Below the pieces are notes generated by a model that searched no databases, was not told the DNA's origin, and worked only from the letters and a program-made list of their open reading frames with translations. From assembly GCA_949775045.1 (NCBI GenBank), contig OX459107.1:13721779-13785778 (forward strand): 64,000 bases of DNA, read 5' to 3'. The stretch comes from Metridium senile (taxonomy: Eukaryota; Cnidaria; Anthozoa; Actiniaria; Metridiidae). The position numbers were made by a program, and so were the translations under genes. Position 1 is the stretch's first letter. The number at the start of each line of letters is the position of its first letter. Of this stretch, positions 1 to 11,477 are shown one piece after another.

Positions 1-3000
1 GTCATGAAATGATCACTATCTTCTTCTGGGTCTACATTCAGGTCTTCCACAAGATGAGAAGCCTGTTAAACAAACAATAATAGAATATTAAATAAAAGAA
101 AATATTAATTAATAACATGATATATTAAAATTGTATTACAAAAACTAACGCAAGTAAGTTTGTAATCATTTTAATCTAAAGCCACTTTAATCAATAATAT
201 TATATTAAATGCAAAACAATAACTGCATTGAACTAACATATTTAATATAAAAAATTAAAAAATAGAATAGAATAGAATAGAATTAGAATAGTCAAGAATA
301 GAATAGAATAGAATAGAATAGAATAGAATAGAATAGAATAGAATAGAATAGAATAGAATAGAATAGAATAGAATAGAATAGAATAGAATAGAATAGAATA
401 GAATAGAATAGAATACTTTATATAATATACACATGGCCCTCAAAATAATAACAATGAATAAATAAAAGAAAGCAATTTTAACTACCCTAGCTGATTCTAA
501 GTGAATTGGAATAAATAGCCTATCTAAAAAATAATTGAATTCTATCTATAACTAATTTACAAATGATTTAAATTTTCTAGTAAATGACCTTATCGATTCC
601 AGTTCTTTTAATTCACTAGGTAGTTTGTTCAATAATAATAATACTAATGCATAAAACTACTAATTTTCTCATATGATTTGTAAGCTGTGTGGCTGCAAAC
701 CACACCTTCTACATTGTAAAATAGCAGTCAGTATATAATAATGGACAATTGTAAAGCCCATTGAGACAATGTGAAACTTTGTATGCTGCTGATTAATATT
801 AATAATGTATAATTATCTGATAATACATATTTTACTTAAATACCTTTTTTAGGGCTAAAGCCCAAAACATCAGTAAAATGAATTAATTTCTTAGTGTACA
901 AATTTCATTATATTACCCATATATTAATAATTATATATTACATTTAATTGTAATGTCTGACAGTACCTCATATTCAATTTTGCCATTCTGGTTTATACCA
1001 CTGTTCCCACCTTCCAGTCTTAGAGACCCTACAAAATACATTTATTATTAATATTATTATACTAGTAATAAATACATCCTGAAATCACCAGAATCAATGG
1101 CCTTTTTCAAGATAACACCCATTCCCATCACAATAATTCAGTAATACAGCACCAGTCAAAAGCTGCGTTTTCGTTGGCCCCCTAATACATGCAGTTACGC
1201 TATTGTTTGGTAAGGTTTAAAGCAATTGTTTGGAACGACTCTACTCTTACTAGTAATTAAACCAATCCTAAACGATGCTTGGTGCTTGATTGCACCAATA
1301 ATTTATTATCATATTATTATATATTTTTATTATTATAAACAAACTTGTTATACTTGAAGTAATGCTATAAAATCTAGCATTTTCAGTGTCAGTAACTATT
1401 GATCGAGAGTCCTTGGAGTATAATATTACAACACATATTTATTCTTACTTGATGCTGATCTGGTATGTGTCTTTTGAAAGTTTCCTCCTATGTCTTGTAT
1501 ACTTGGAACATTCTCAGAAACTATTCAAATGCATTAATTAGCAAATAGTATAACACATATGTGTTTTACATATAAAGTTATTTAACAAACATTAAAAGCA
1601 CCAAATGTTTGAGTATAAAGTTTGTTTTCAAGAGTATAAACTAAGCATTAATTAAATGGAAACTATGGAGTAAACTAGTATAGGCTGCGTCGGTGTTTGA
1701 AAAAACGATAGGTAATATATAATGAAATTTGTAAGACCGTAAAAAACACCGTAAAGTTAAGTCAACTTTTTTTAGGGTGTTACAAATTTCATTATATTAC
1801 CTATCTTTTCCATTAATTAATTAAACTGGTTGTAATGTCAAAATATTACAAAAAAAGTTGACAACTGATCATCTATCCACTTATTCATCTTTCCATCCAT
1901 CCTTTCACTCACTCAATCATCAATTAATCAATTTATTTATTGATCATCCATCCATTTATTTATTCATTTATCTATTTATTCATCTATTCATTCACTCATC
2001 CATTTATAATACATCTATCTATTTATCTATCAACTGATTTATTCATCCATCCCTTTATTCGACATGAACTCATCCATCCATTTATTCATCCATCCCTTTA
2101 TTCGACATGTACTCATCCATCCATTTATTCATCCATCCATTTATTCATCCATCCATTTATTCATCCATCCATTTATTCATCCATCCATTCATCCATCCAT
2201 CCATTTATTCATCCATCCATTTATTCATCCATCCATTTATTCATCCATCCATTTATTCATGTACTCATTCATCCATCCATTTATTCATCCATCCATTTAT
2301 CCATCCATCCATTTATTCATCCATCCATTTATTCATCCATCCATTTATCCATCCATAAATTTATTCATCCATCCATTTATTCATCCATCCATTTATTCAT
2401 CACATCCATCCATTTATTCATCCATCCATTTATTCATCCATCCATTAATTTTATTCATCCATCCATTTATTCATCCATCCATTTATTCATCCATCCATTT
2501 ATTCATCCATCCATTTATTCATCCATCCATTTATTCATCCATCCATTTATTCATCCATCCATTTATTCATCCATCCATTTATTCATTTATTCATCCATCC
2601 ATTTATTCATCCATCCATTTATTCATCCATCCAATTATTCATCCAACCATTTATTCATCCATCCATTTATTCATCCATCCATTTATTCATCCATCCATTT
2701 ATTGATCTATCCATTTATTGATCCATCCATCCATCTATTCATGCATTCATCCATCCATTTATTCATCCATCCATTTATTCATCCATCCATCCATTTATTC
2801 ATCCATCCATTTATTCATCCATTTATTTATTCATCTATCCATTTATTTATTCACCAATCCATTCATAGATCTATGCATTCATCCATCCATTCATTTACTG
2901 ATCCATCCCTTTATCCATCCATCTATTCATGTATTCATCCATCCATTCATAATCCAGACATGTATGTCAGTATTTTATTTGCTGATCAAGTGTACCTTTC

Positions 3001-6000
3001 AGTCTGTTTGTTATTCTCTGTGTGTTGTTGTCACTGGATCCTGACTGCAGGCTTGGTTTTGGTTTACAGGACTTGATGTACAGATGTTTGTGTAGTTCTT
3101 CTATAAGAACCTCATGGAATACCTGGTGAAATACTACATGTAAGTATGAGCTACACCTACTTGCAGTAAGGTTGTCATACAAAAATATACATTTGTTATA
3201 AAGAAAATAGAACATTAGGATTTAGTACGATAGGAATTGATTAAAAGACAAAAGAAGATCACTCAAGCTGAACTCTCTCTTTTGTCTTTTAATTAATTCC
3301 TTTCGCACTAAATCACAAATGTTCTATTTTCTTTGTGACAAATGTTCTATTTTGTATGACAACCTTACTGCAAGTAGGTGTATGTCACTAGAGTGATTTG
3401 TTACTAATGTTTTATTAGGAAGCCATTTCATATACATATATATGGTTTTCAAGTGGGTCCTAGTGAATTGCTTGACATAACAACTATACAGCCGTTCTCA
3501 GTCACACATGCACTGGTTCATTTAAAACATTGCCATCTAAACTTGATTTTGGTGGACGTCAATCATCGTTATTTCCAAGGAAGCTCAGCCAAAATAGTAT
3601 GTTGCCGAACAGCGATAAATAGGCATAATTTGTTTAAATTGGATCTTATTTGGATAGAATCTGAATCTTCTATTTGTCTTTTTATCAACCTTTTCGTCCT
3701 AGAATACTCGAAAATCAATATTGGAGAAATTAAAATCGATTTAACCCATTTTACGGGCAAAAAACTCTACTTACGAGTTTATCGCTGATCTGCAACGGAC
3801 ATTTTCAGGTACGTGTTGCCTTGGAAATACATTGATTGACGTCCACCAAAATCAAGTTTAGACGACAATGTTTTAAATGAACCAGTGCATGTGTGACTGA
3901 GAAAGGCTGTAATATTACCTTCTTTTTGGCTTGTAAGTCTAATCTTACATGACGTAATGCTTCAACTCCTGATAGACTTCCTTCAAGAAGTGAAACTAGC
4001 AAAAACACAATCAATCGCTCAATCAGCTAGAATTAATCAACCATTTTATAAGTAAATTATTCAGTCGATCATTAAGTTAATTAATGAATCAATCAATTGA
4101 TCAACCATTCAATCTGTCAATCAATCAGTTAATCAACCAATCAATCTGTCAATCAATCAGTTAATCAACCAATCAATCTGTCAATCAATCAGTTAATCAA
4201 CCAATCAATCTGTCAATCAATCAGTTAATCAACCAATCAATCTGTCAATCAATCAGTTAATCAACCAATCAATCAGTTAATCAACCAATCAATCTGTCAA
4301 TCAATCAGTTAATCAACCAATCAATCTGTCAATCAACCAATCAATCTGTCAATCATTGTGTTAATATTTAATCAATCAATCAATCAATCAATCAATAAAC
4401 CAATCAATCAATCAGTCAATAAATCATTATTAATATCAGTTGTATCTTTACCTGTTGAAACAAGTAACTCGGTGGCATGGAGGTAATATTTCTGCTTTTT
4501 GTACTTCTCAATCTGTTCTGGAACATTCTTGGCTTGATCACTAAAAAATGCAAAATTATTTAGATTTTGGATGATCTATAATTTTGATGAGTCTATAGAC
4601 TTTGATGTTATATTAATGACAAAAACAAACGCTAAGAAATTACAGCGTTTTGACATCGTCCAATGTCATCAAGTGAGGTTTTAATGTAAAAAACAAAACA
4701 ACAAACAAAAGATGTTGAAATATTTATCACTTATTGACTGGAACAGAGGGAAACAGTATGCTTTGTGGTCCCAAGACCGCCCAGGAAAACATTGGCATTC
4801 AAGGGACCACAAAACATACTGTTTTACTAAGGTTTCAATCTATAAGTGTTTTGTTATATATAGTGTCATGTAGTGTCCGTACCTCCACCATAAAACAAAT
4901 GAAATAAAATAATCTTATGAGCATCAAGTGTAAATCAAAGTGATAAGATCTCTAAAATATCAAAGAATATTATACACTTAATGACTGATCCCGAGGGAAA
5001 CAGTTAGTTTTGTTTCCCGAGAATCTCAATGTTTCCCGAGGCTCCGGCCGAGGGAAACATTGAGATTCGAGGGAAACAAAACTAACTGGTTTCCCGAGGG
5101 ATCAGTCATTAAGCGTTTTGTTATATAGCTAATCATTTTAGACGTCAAGTAAATTAAGAAAATTTGAATTTTTATTCAATGCGCTGGGCACTTGTATCCC
5201 GGTCGGGATACAGTTAGATTTAACTAATATCACGTGAGCATCTATCAACCAAATGAATGAGAATGCTTGTTATATAGTCAAAATGATTAACTATATAACA
5301 ACACTTTATGTGGCATGTTTCACCTTTTTCAAGTATATGCTTACTTTAGTTAGTAATTGGCTGTTAAGACCTCAAATGTCAATTTGTAACCAAAGTACTA
5401 TCAGAAAATTTTTAATATAAAGTTGCTTGACCTGAAATTATTGTAGAGTTCTTATCTTAATAGTTACTTCTAAAATAATTAGAATAATTAATGATTTTTA
5501 TCTTAAAAAGTGACCTAAAGTTGAAATAACATAAAAAAATGTATTCTTGTTGTGTCCGTACCCCCTCCCCTCACACTTAGATTGTGGATGATTTCAAAAC
5601 ACATACTAATGTAAAGAGCCAAAATAATATTTCACAGTTTTTCCAGAGGACTTATATATATTATAATATTATTTTCCTGATAAGTCATTGAGAGTTAATA
5701 AGCTTGCAAACAAAAAATATATGTCATTGATATTTTCTTAACAACAGTGTGTTTTACTTAATAGCAGATATTATAAACAAGTAGAATGGATATTATTCAG
5801 AACATTTTTTCTATTTGTTGCAGTTATGATCGTTTGTTTATCACCTAGTGGATATTAAATTTTGAAATAAATGACTATTTCATGTTGTAAATTATGTATA
5901 TAAATGTTTCAGTTTTGGAAATCTTTTGAAACTTACTTGCTGGCTGTAGTGTCCGTACCCCCTAACATTCAAATATATGTGTATGGTGTTAACGCTGGGC

Positions 6001-9000
6001 TGGCAGTGTACTGAAATCGGCGTTTTTAAGCGTGATTTTGAATAACTTTTTATAGTTAAGTCTGATCAACTTCAAATGTTATATGTGAAGAGTACACACC
6101 AAAAGAAAAAATTTCTTTGTTTCACTTTTACAAATGTTACGATTTTTGGCGGGAAAATGACGTCGTCAATTTTAGAGGAAAATCTAAAACGAGGGTAATG
6201 CAAAATTTTACAATGCGCATTTGAAAGAACTCATTGAGATACGTTCAAAACCGAAGAGATAATAGTCAATGTCAAATTTAATCTAAAGTTATAATTTTTT
6301 GAAAATTGCATTTTTGTGTAAAATAGAAAAAAATTCTAAACTTCAAAAAATCATATATTTTGATTAAATTTGACTTTGACTGTTATCTCTTCGGTTTTGA
6401 ACATATCCCAATGAGTTCTTTCAAATGTGCATTTTAAAATTTTGCATAACCCTCTATTTCCATTTCCCACTAAAATTGGTGACGTCATTTTCCCGCCAAA
6501 AATCGTAACATTTGTTAAAGTGAAAAGAAGAAAATTTTTCTTTTGGTGTGTACTCTTCACATATAAAATTTGAAGTTGATCGGACTTAACCATAAAAAGT
6601 TATTCAAAATCACGCTTAAAAACGCTGATTTCAGTACACTGCCAGCCCAGCGTGTATCTCAAAAACGAAATGTTGTTGTGCAAAGATATTTCAGGCCATT
6701 AACCCTTAGGTACTAGTCTTTTCAAAACAACAAATAATTATAAGAATAATGAAACTTGATTTTGGGCCCTGAGTGGACCCAACTTTGTCACCCTGATTGT
6801 GCACTGGCCGTATTTAATACAATTTAATAAGAAAACTAGCGAAAAGAAATTACATCGTTTCGTTGTCATCGTGACAACATTATCAAGTAAATGATGGTGC
6901 AAAGAGAGAAATAATTTAAAGTGGTGGACAATGGAAAAAAATACAATAAGTTAAATAAACAGTTTCGCTTGAATGTTGTTGCGATGGCAAGGAAATGTTG
7001 TAATATCTTCTTTTAGCTAGTTTTCATATTAAATAACATATTGTTACAAATTTGTTCACATTCACGTGATACCCTCTCGCCCAATCAAAGTGCGAGAAAA
7101 ATGAACTTTGACAGTTGGTATTATAACAATGTATTTTGTTTGCTTGTCCATTTGTTAATACGTTTGTCTATGCGTTTCCTACTTACATTCTATCCAGCAA
7201 GTTAAGTACTTCATTATATTCCATCCCTTCCATCCAGTATTTCTTGAGATCATCTCGTTTACATCTCAGCAAAGTTTTACATGACTGAAGACTTTCTTTA
7301 AGATTCCTCACTTTTGCACGAGATGCTTTTGTATAAACAATAATATTAGACAGCTGAGAGTTGTATGTTTAGAATATAATTTAGAATGTAGTGGTAGTGT
7401 GCGAAAGGTTATTTTTAGGTAATATAATGAAATTTGTAAAAAATGTTGACTTAACATTACTGACGTTACAGCAAAGCGCTCAAAAGTGTGACCACCGCTA
7501 ATGTATGAATTCACATACTTTTATCTATGCTGTTATCCAATCAGCAGTACAGGATTGTCTTATCTTATCTCTGATCTAAACACTAATTGGAAGTGGCGCT
7601 ACAAAAGTATGCAAATACATTATCAGTGCATGAGCGATAGGATACATGAAGTTCGTGAACGAAGACATAATTTGCTTTAAAACTAATATAGAACATATAC
7701 TAAAGTATGAGTAAATGAACTATTTACCTGTAGCTTGACTTTATTTTTTTTTTTTTTATCGTCCTCGAATTGTATTTTAAAAATGGCGCCTTCGAATTCA
7801 ATAAATTTAATTTTATACAGGCCTAGTCTCTCACGGACTTTAAGCATATTACGTCATACATTCGCCCGTCAAAAACTATATCTACACTGGGTAGGAAGTC
7901 CATCAAGGTTGCCATGATACATCCAATCACACAGCTCTTATAACAAAAGGCTATTGTTTAGGCTTTCGTACCATGCTTGTAAGACAAAAATTATGACTCT
8001 CTTATCCCCGAATGGTCATAAATTGACAGCAAACTACTTTCTTGAGGGGGAGGGTTGTAATTTTTACAGGGGAGGACTAAAGTTTTTGTGTGATACTTCC
8101 GCTGCTGTTCCCGGCTCTGTTAACAACAAATATGCTAAAAGAATAGATAAAATGCTCTCAAAGAATGCTGAAATTCATTTGGGTGAAGCTAGTATAGGAA
8201 AATTATTTTTTTGCTGTTACAAAATGTGCACAGAAATGTGTTGTAAAGGGAAATACGAGAAGGTGAATCATGATTAATGATGATATTTGTTTTTCTGGTT
8301 ATGAACTATAGCCATCATCTAGCTACAAATGTACAGAATGCAAATTTTGTACAATTAACTAATCAAGAGTGAGACTCAGAGGCACTGATTGTTCATCCAG
8401 GCTTTGTTTAGTGTTTTCTATGAACAATACAGTAGTTTCACATAAACCGCTTCTTGAATGCTATTGTGTTTCTTATATTCTAATGAGGTCGTTGACAAGA
8501 AATATAACGAATTCACGTGCATACGTTGTTACAATATAAAAAACCGTCAACTTTAGAAAGAAAGACGTTAATTGTGTTTACATTGTAACAACGTATGCAC
8601 GTGCATTCGTTATATTTCTTGTCAACGACCTCATTAGCATAGAACAAACACATATACATACAAGAAGCTGCTTATGTGAAACTACTCTAATGCCTCAGAT
8701 ATCATTCTTTTCTGATAGGTCTTATAATTAGAAACAAGACTTTCTTACTCTATTGAATTATTTCGTAACACGAACTTGCATTCTGTAGTATGTTATCTGG
8801 AAAAACATATTTTTCATCTCATGTATTTTTCTTTTAAATTGTTAAAAAGACACTATTAAATGTACAGTTCTCAAAGTAACAACAGCTCCTCGACATTTTA
8901 TAATTGCGTCGTCTGGTCTTAAAATAATATAGAAAATATAAATGTAAAAGCCATAAACTATTTTGATGCATAGCTCTCGGCGGTGGCTCTTGCTACAATA

Positions 9001-10323
9001 AACTGAATTTTGCAAATATTATGATTCCGCGGTCATTGAAAACTTGTGCCTTACCCTACCCTAGAACGTACATTAACTCAGAACAAATTTTTTAATTTAC
9101 CCCACCCTAGAACATTGCATGGCACATTGCCTTATATGGAAGATTGCATAGCAAAGTTCTTACAGCATAGCACGAAAGCCGAGTTAAGACTTCCTACCCA
9201 GTGTAGTTATAGCTTTGAGGGGCGAATGTATGACGTAATAAGCTTATAGTCCGTGAGAGACTAGGCCTGTATAAAATTAAATCAGTATTGTAGCCGCCAT
9301 ATTTAAAATACAACTCGAAGGACTTCGAAGGAATAGAGTCAAACACTCGGGGTCAAACAACAGGTAAGTAGTTCATTTATTCATACTTTTTATATGTTCT
9401 ATATTAGTTTTGAAGCAAATAATGTCTTCGTTCACGAGCTTCATGTATCCTATCGCTCATGATCAGTGGTCACAGTCTTCAGCATCTTGCTGTAAGAAAT
9501 TAGCACTTTGTGGGAGTAAAAGAGCCTATACTAGTTTACTCGCTACTTTCTATTTATAATTTTTGAAATAAATACTTTTGTATTTATAAATACTAATTTA
9601 AGACAATTATCCACCTCAGGCTCAGTGAATATCAGTGAATAGTAACGTTGACTGCAACTTGGTTATTATTCACCGATATTCACTGAGCCTTTGACGAGTG
9701 TTGTGTAGTGAGAGCGTGCTTACTCATTACAAACGAACTGGTGAGCTGAGAGTTGTTTGTATTTATTGAGAGAGAGAATTTGGCGTAAATATTTACCTTC
9801 GATTCGTGAAGCAATCCCAGTGAATGTTTTAACGGTCGATTTAAGATCTTCATGGTGTTCTTAAAGTCAAACAATAACAAATAAATAAGTCAAATACAAG
9901 CGAATTCATCAATGTCCCCAGATATATTATGATTTCCGTCATTGATTACAACGCCTCTAAATGATCATAACAACATACCAAAGACTTCAAATCAACTGTG
10001 TTTATTACCTTCTACAAGAGAATTAAGCTCAGAATCACACTCCTTGAACTCAAACTGTAGCCTTTCTTTCTCTATCTCTCGTTGTTTTATATTGCCACTG
10101 TAAAGATAAACAAAACAGACTGTAATCAGAGAAGACAAATGTCGTCGTGAAACTTTGACAAAACTTACCTGCTAGACAGCGTACGAATCACAGATAAAAG
10201 AACTGCAGACTGTTAAATAGTTAGATAAACTATCAATACATAAATCAAACATATGCTGCTGTTTAATAAAGAGTAGCTTACCGTAGAATCATGATATTTT
10301 GCAGGCCTTCCTCCGTACGACAT
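1..10323 (-). CDS. EXOC4: Exocyst complex component 4 (Sec8), 5' eleven exons, partial
   Basis: EXOC4/Sec8 is a subunit of the exocyst, which tethers secretory vesicles to the plasma membrane. I assembled it from spliced minus-strand exons: 10323-10282 ([17 protein letters not shown]), 10209-10169, 10097-10009, 9859-9797, 7325-7187, 4540-4452, 3995-3919, 3122-2996, 1520-1449, 1028-967 and 62-1 (runs off the window). Every junction is GT-AG and the reading phase is continuous, giving about 287 residues. The order matches the Sec8 N-terminus: [10 protein letters not shown], the coiled helical segment ending in the [16 protein letters not shown] stretch, [25 protein letters not shown], then [15 protein letters not shown] and finally [13 protein letters not shown]. 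The remaining two thirds of the protein lie beyond base 1. Introns carry many foldback elements but no exon is interrupted. Identity rests on recognised family sequence; exon ends are read by eye. Confidence 0.9.
261..414. repeat. (GAATA)n microsatellite
   Basis: About 150 bases of a pentanucleotide repeat lie in an intron of EXOC4, interrupted once near 283-294. The apparent minus-strand protein of repeated FYSIL residues is an artefact of this repeat. Confidence 0.97.
1708..1805. repeat. Short foldback element (MITE-like)
   Basis: GATAGGTAATATA on the left is mirrored by TATATTACCTATC on the right, and the stem continues through an AATGAAATTTGTAA block. Related half-sites occur near 895-925 and 7415-7445, so this is a small dispersed family in the EXOC4 introns. 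Confidence 0.7.
1861..2960. repeat. 1.1 kb minisatellite, 16-bp ATCCATCCATTTATTC unit
   Basis: A long array of a 16-base unit with decayed edges and scattered variants fills part of EXOC4 intron 8. It reaches to within about 40 bases of the exon 8 splice donor at 2995. The unit reads open in several frames, so the long Pro-Ser-Ile-His-rich ORFs across it are not genes. Confidence 0.97.
3154..3380. mobile_element. MITE with TA target duplication
   Basis: Inverted ends CACCTACTTGCAGTAAGG and CCTTACTGCAAGTAGGTG are flanked by TA on both sides (3152-3153, 3381-3382), as in Tc1/mariner-type non-autonomous elements. A related right end is seen near 12355-12415. It lies in EXOC4 intron 7, just upstream of exon 8. 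Confidence 0.8.
3489..3909. mobile_element. MITE with TA target duplication abutting an EXOC4 splice donor
   Basis: The 421 bp element has long inverted arms starting CAGCC(G/T)TTCTCAGTCAC, flanked by TA at 3487-3488 and 3910-3911. Its edge is only about 7 bases into EXOC4 intron 7 (exon 7 ends at 3919), leaving the donor GTAATA intact. Small ORFs inside it are products of the inverted arms. Confidence 0.8.
4015..4430. repeat. AATC-rich tandem repeat, ~32-bp higher-order unit
   Basis: Repeats of CAATCAATCTGTCAATCAAT and related strings form a higher-order unit of about 32 bases, decaying into pure CAAT repeats near 4370-4400. It lies in EXOC4 intron 6, directly upstream of exon 7. Confidence 0.92.
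4725..4853. repeat. Foldback element
   Basis: Imperfect inverted arms (ATCACTTATTGACTGGAAC against a matching right arm) surround a CCCAAGACCGCCC centre. The ends resemble those of the foldback at 4972-5133, so the two belong to one family. Confidence 0.65.
4972..5133. repeat. Foldback element
   Basis: Near-perfect inverted arms beginning with a CACTTAATGACTGATCCC-like end and containing CCCGAGGGAAAC surround a short GGCTCCGGCC centre. A further degenerate copy with a CCCGGTCGGGATAC centre lies near 5195-5290. Confidence 0.75.
5992..6653. mobile_element. 662-bp foldback element
   Basis: Ends ACGCTGGGCTGGCAGTGTAC and GTACACTGCCAGCCCAGCGT match perfectly and the inverted arms extend for roughly 270 bases each. 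It carries no transposase. No clear target duplication was found. It lies in EXOC4 intron 5. Confidence 0.85.
7629..9461. mobile_element. 1.8 kb TIR element with 7-bp target duplication
   Basis: Long inverted arms (about 7629-7905 and 9190-9461) start CATGAGCGATAGGATAC. The element is flanked by the direct repeat ATCAGTG at 7622-7628 and 9462-9468. A 107-codon ORF at 7954-8277 (plus strand) is the longest frame and is not recognisable. A TA-flanked MITE is nested at 8430-8687. It lies in EXOC4 intron 4. Confidence 0.82.
8430..8687. mobile_element. Nested MITE, TA target duplication
   Basis: CAGTAGTTTCACATAA is mirrored by TTATGTGAAACTACTC and flanked by TA (8428-8429, 8688-8689). A strong inner stem includes AATGAGGTCGTTGACAAG. 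It sits inside the 7629-9461 element and so inserted later. Confidence 0.8.
9618..9690. repeat. 73-bp foldback
   Basis: AGGCTCAGTGAATATC is mirrored by GATATTCACTGAGCCT around a roughly 40-base loop, in EXOC4 intron 4. Confidence 0.75.
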
Positions 10324-10940
10324 ATTGGATTTGTTGTGACTTCGATGGGGTAAGACTGCTGATATCCTAGTACCAGTAGACCAAAAATAACACAGGTAAC
10401 CCAATAAGGCTTCGTTGTCTCATAGCGTACACTTATTTTTATTATCGTCGTGAGCATTTAATAGTAGCGCTTTTGTCGCGTTGTAATTACTTTTATTGTT
10501 ATCATTATCATTGTTCTTGTAATTTTTTATTAATCTTGCTACACAGGAATAAAGCCACTTACGCTCTAGGGAGCAAGCTTGCTTGCATGCTGTGTATGCA
10601 GTTCTAAAGCACTTGGGGATTTTCAGAAGACTTGAGAAGTGTTGAGAATCGACATCACTCCTCGCCGTGCTTCTCTTATGTTCTGTCAATCCCCGCCGCC
10701 CTAAAAGCGAAGGGACAAGGTTTTGCATGGGAACGAGGTTGAATTCCCGTGCGCTTTCTGACTGCACATAGCAAGCGCGCGCGTCTATTTTGTTCTTCTT
10801 GATTACATAAGGGCGATTATATTACAGCAATCTGTAAACGATTTACACAGTCATGAGGTGATGTGCCTCCTTGAGGTCCTATTGTTGGTATTTGCGCATG
10901 CCTGCTTTACTCATTTACATGGATAGCTGATTTTAAAAAA
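10324..10940 (-). promoter_or_regulatory. Upstream region of EXOC4
   Basis: This is the stretch immediately 5' of the EXOC4 start codon (minus strand). It contains a GC-rich patch with alternating GCGCGCGCG near 10775 and a GGGAACGAGGTTG repeat phrase near 10729-10741 that recurs near 25240. Promoter function is inferred from position only; no TATA box or initiator was identified with confidence. Confidence 0.35.
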
Positions 10941-10942
10941 GA

Positions 10943-11005
<63 letters not shown>

Positions 11006-11096
11006 ATAGATGAATGAATGAATGAATGAACGAATGAATGAATCAGGGATGAATGGATGGATGAATGAATGAATGAATGAATGAATAAATAAATAA
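10940..11096. repeat. (AAAT)n / (GAAT)n microsatellite at the start of duplication unit A
   Basis: Pure AAAT repeats grade into GAAT/GAATG repeats. The array ends exactly where homology between the two SDR duplication units begins (11104, matching 20760). Confidence 0.93.
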
Positions 11097-11153
11097 AATA
11101 AACAGGCAAGAATAGAAGAACTAAGAGTTAGTCAGTAGACTGTAAACTTCACT

Positions 11154-11159
11154 TTTATT
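11154..11159 (-). promoter_or_regulatory. Poly(A) signal of SDR copy A
   Basis: AATAAA on the minus strand lies about 320 bases after the stop codon. It is conserved at the matching place in copy B (20807-20812). Confidence 0.6.
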
Positions 11160-11284
11160 GTTTATCAACCACTACAAGCTAAATAGTCAGTACGGCCGAA
11201 GAAGTCAGATCACGTAGACATCTCCATGCCCAGGATGCGTCATTAGCAAGCCCCAGGGACATCTTAAAAGCCGGTACTGAAGTA

Positions 11285-11456
11285 CAGTGGAACCCCGCCT
11301 TAATACGGCCACCCCGTTATTGCGGCCAGTTTTTTAGGTCCCGACGAAATGCATGCCATACATTTTCTATAAAATTTACCCGCTTAATACGGCAACCCCG
11401 TTAATACGGCCACTTTTGGCTGTCACTTCAGTGGCCGGATTAACGGGGTTCCACTG
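11285..11456. mobile_element. Pogo/Tigger-like MITE in the 3' UTR of SDR copy A
   Basis: The ends CAGTGGAACCCCG and CGGGGTTCCACTG are flanked by TA (11283-11284, 11457-11458). The interior repeats TTAATACGGCCA. It lies between the stop codon and the poly(A) signal, and a copy is at the same place in SDR copy B, so it inserted before the duplication. Confidence 0.85.
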
Positions 11457-11477
11457 TATTTAAAAAATTGCGAAAAG

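Noticed and set aside
1940..3076. 378-codon plus-strand frame rich in Ile-His-Pro-Ser
   Set aside because: It is the translation of a 16-base minisatellite, open in several frames; no start context or non-repeat domain.
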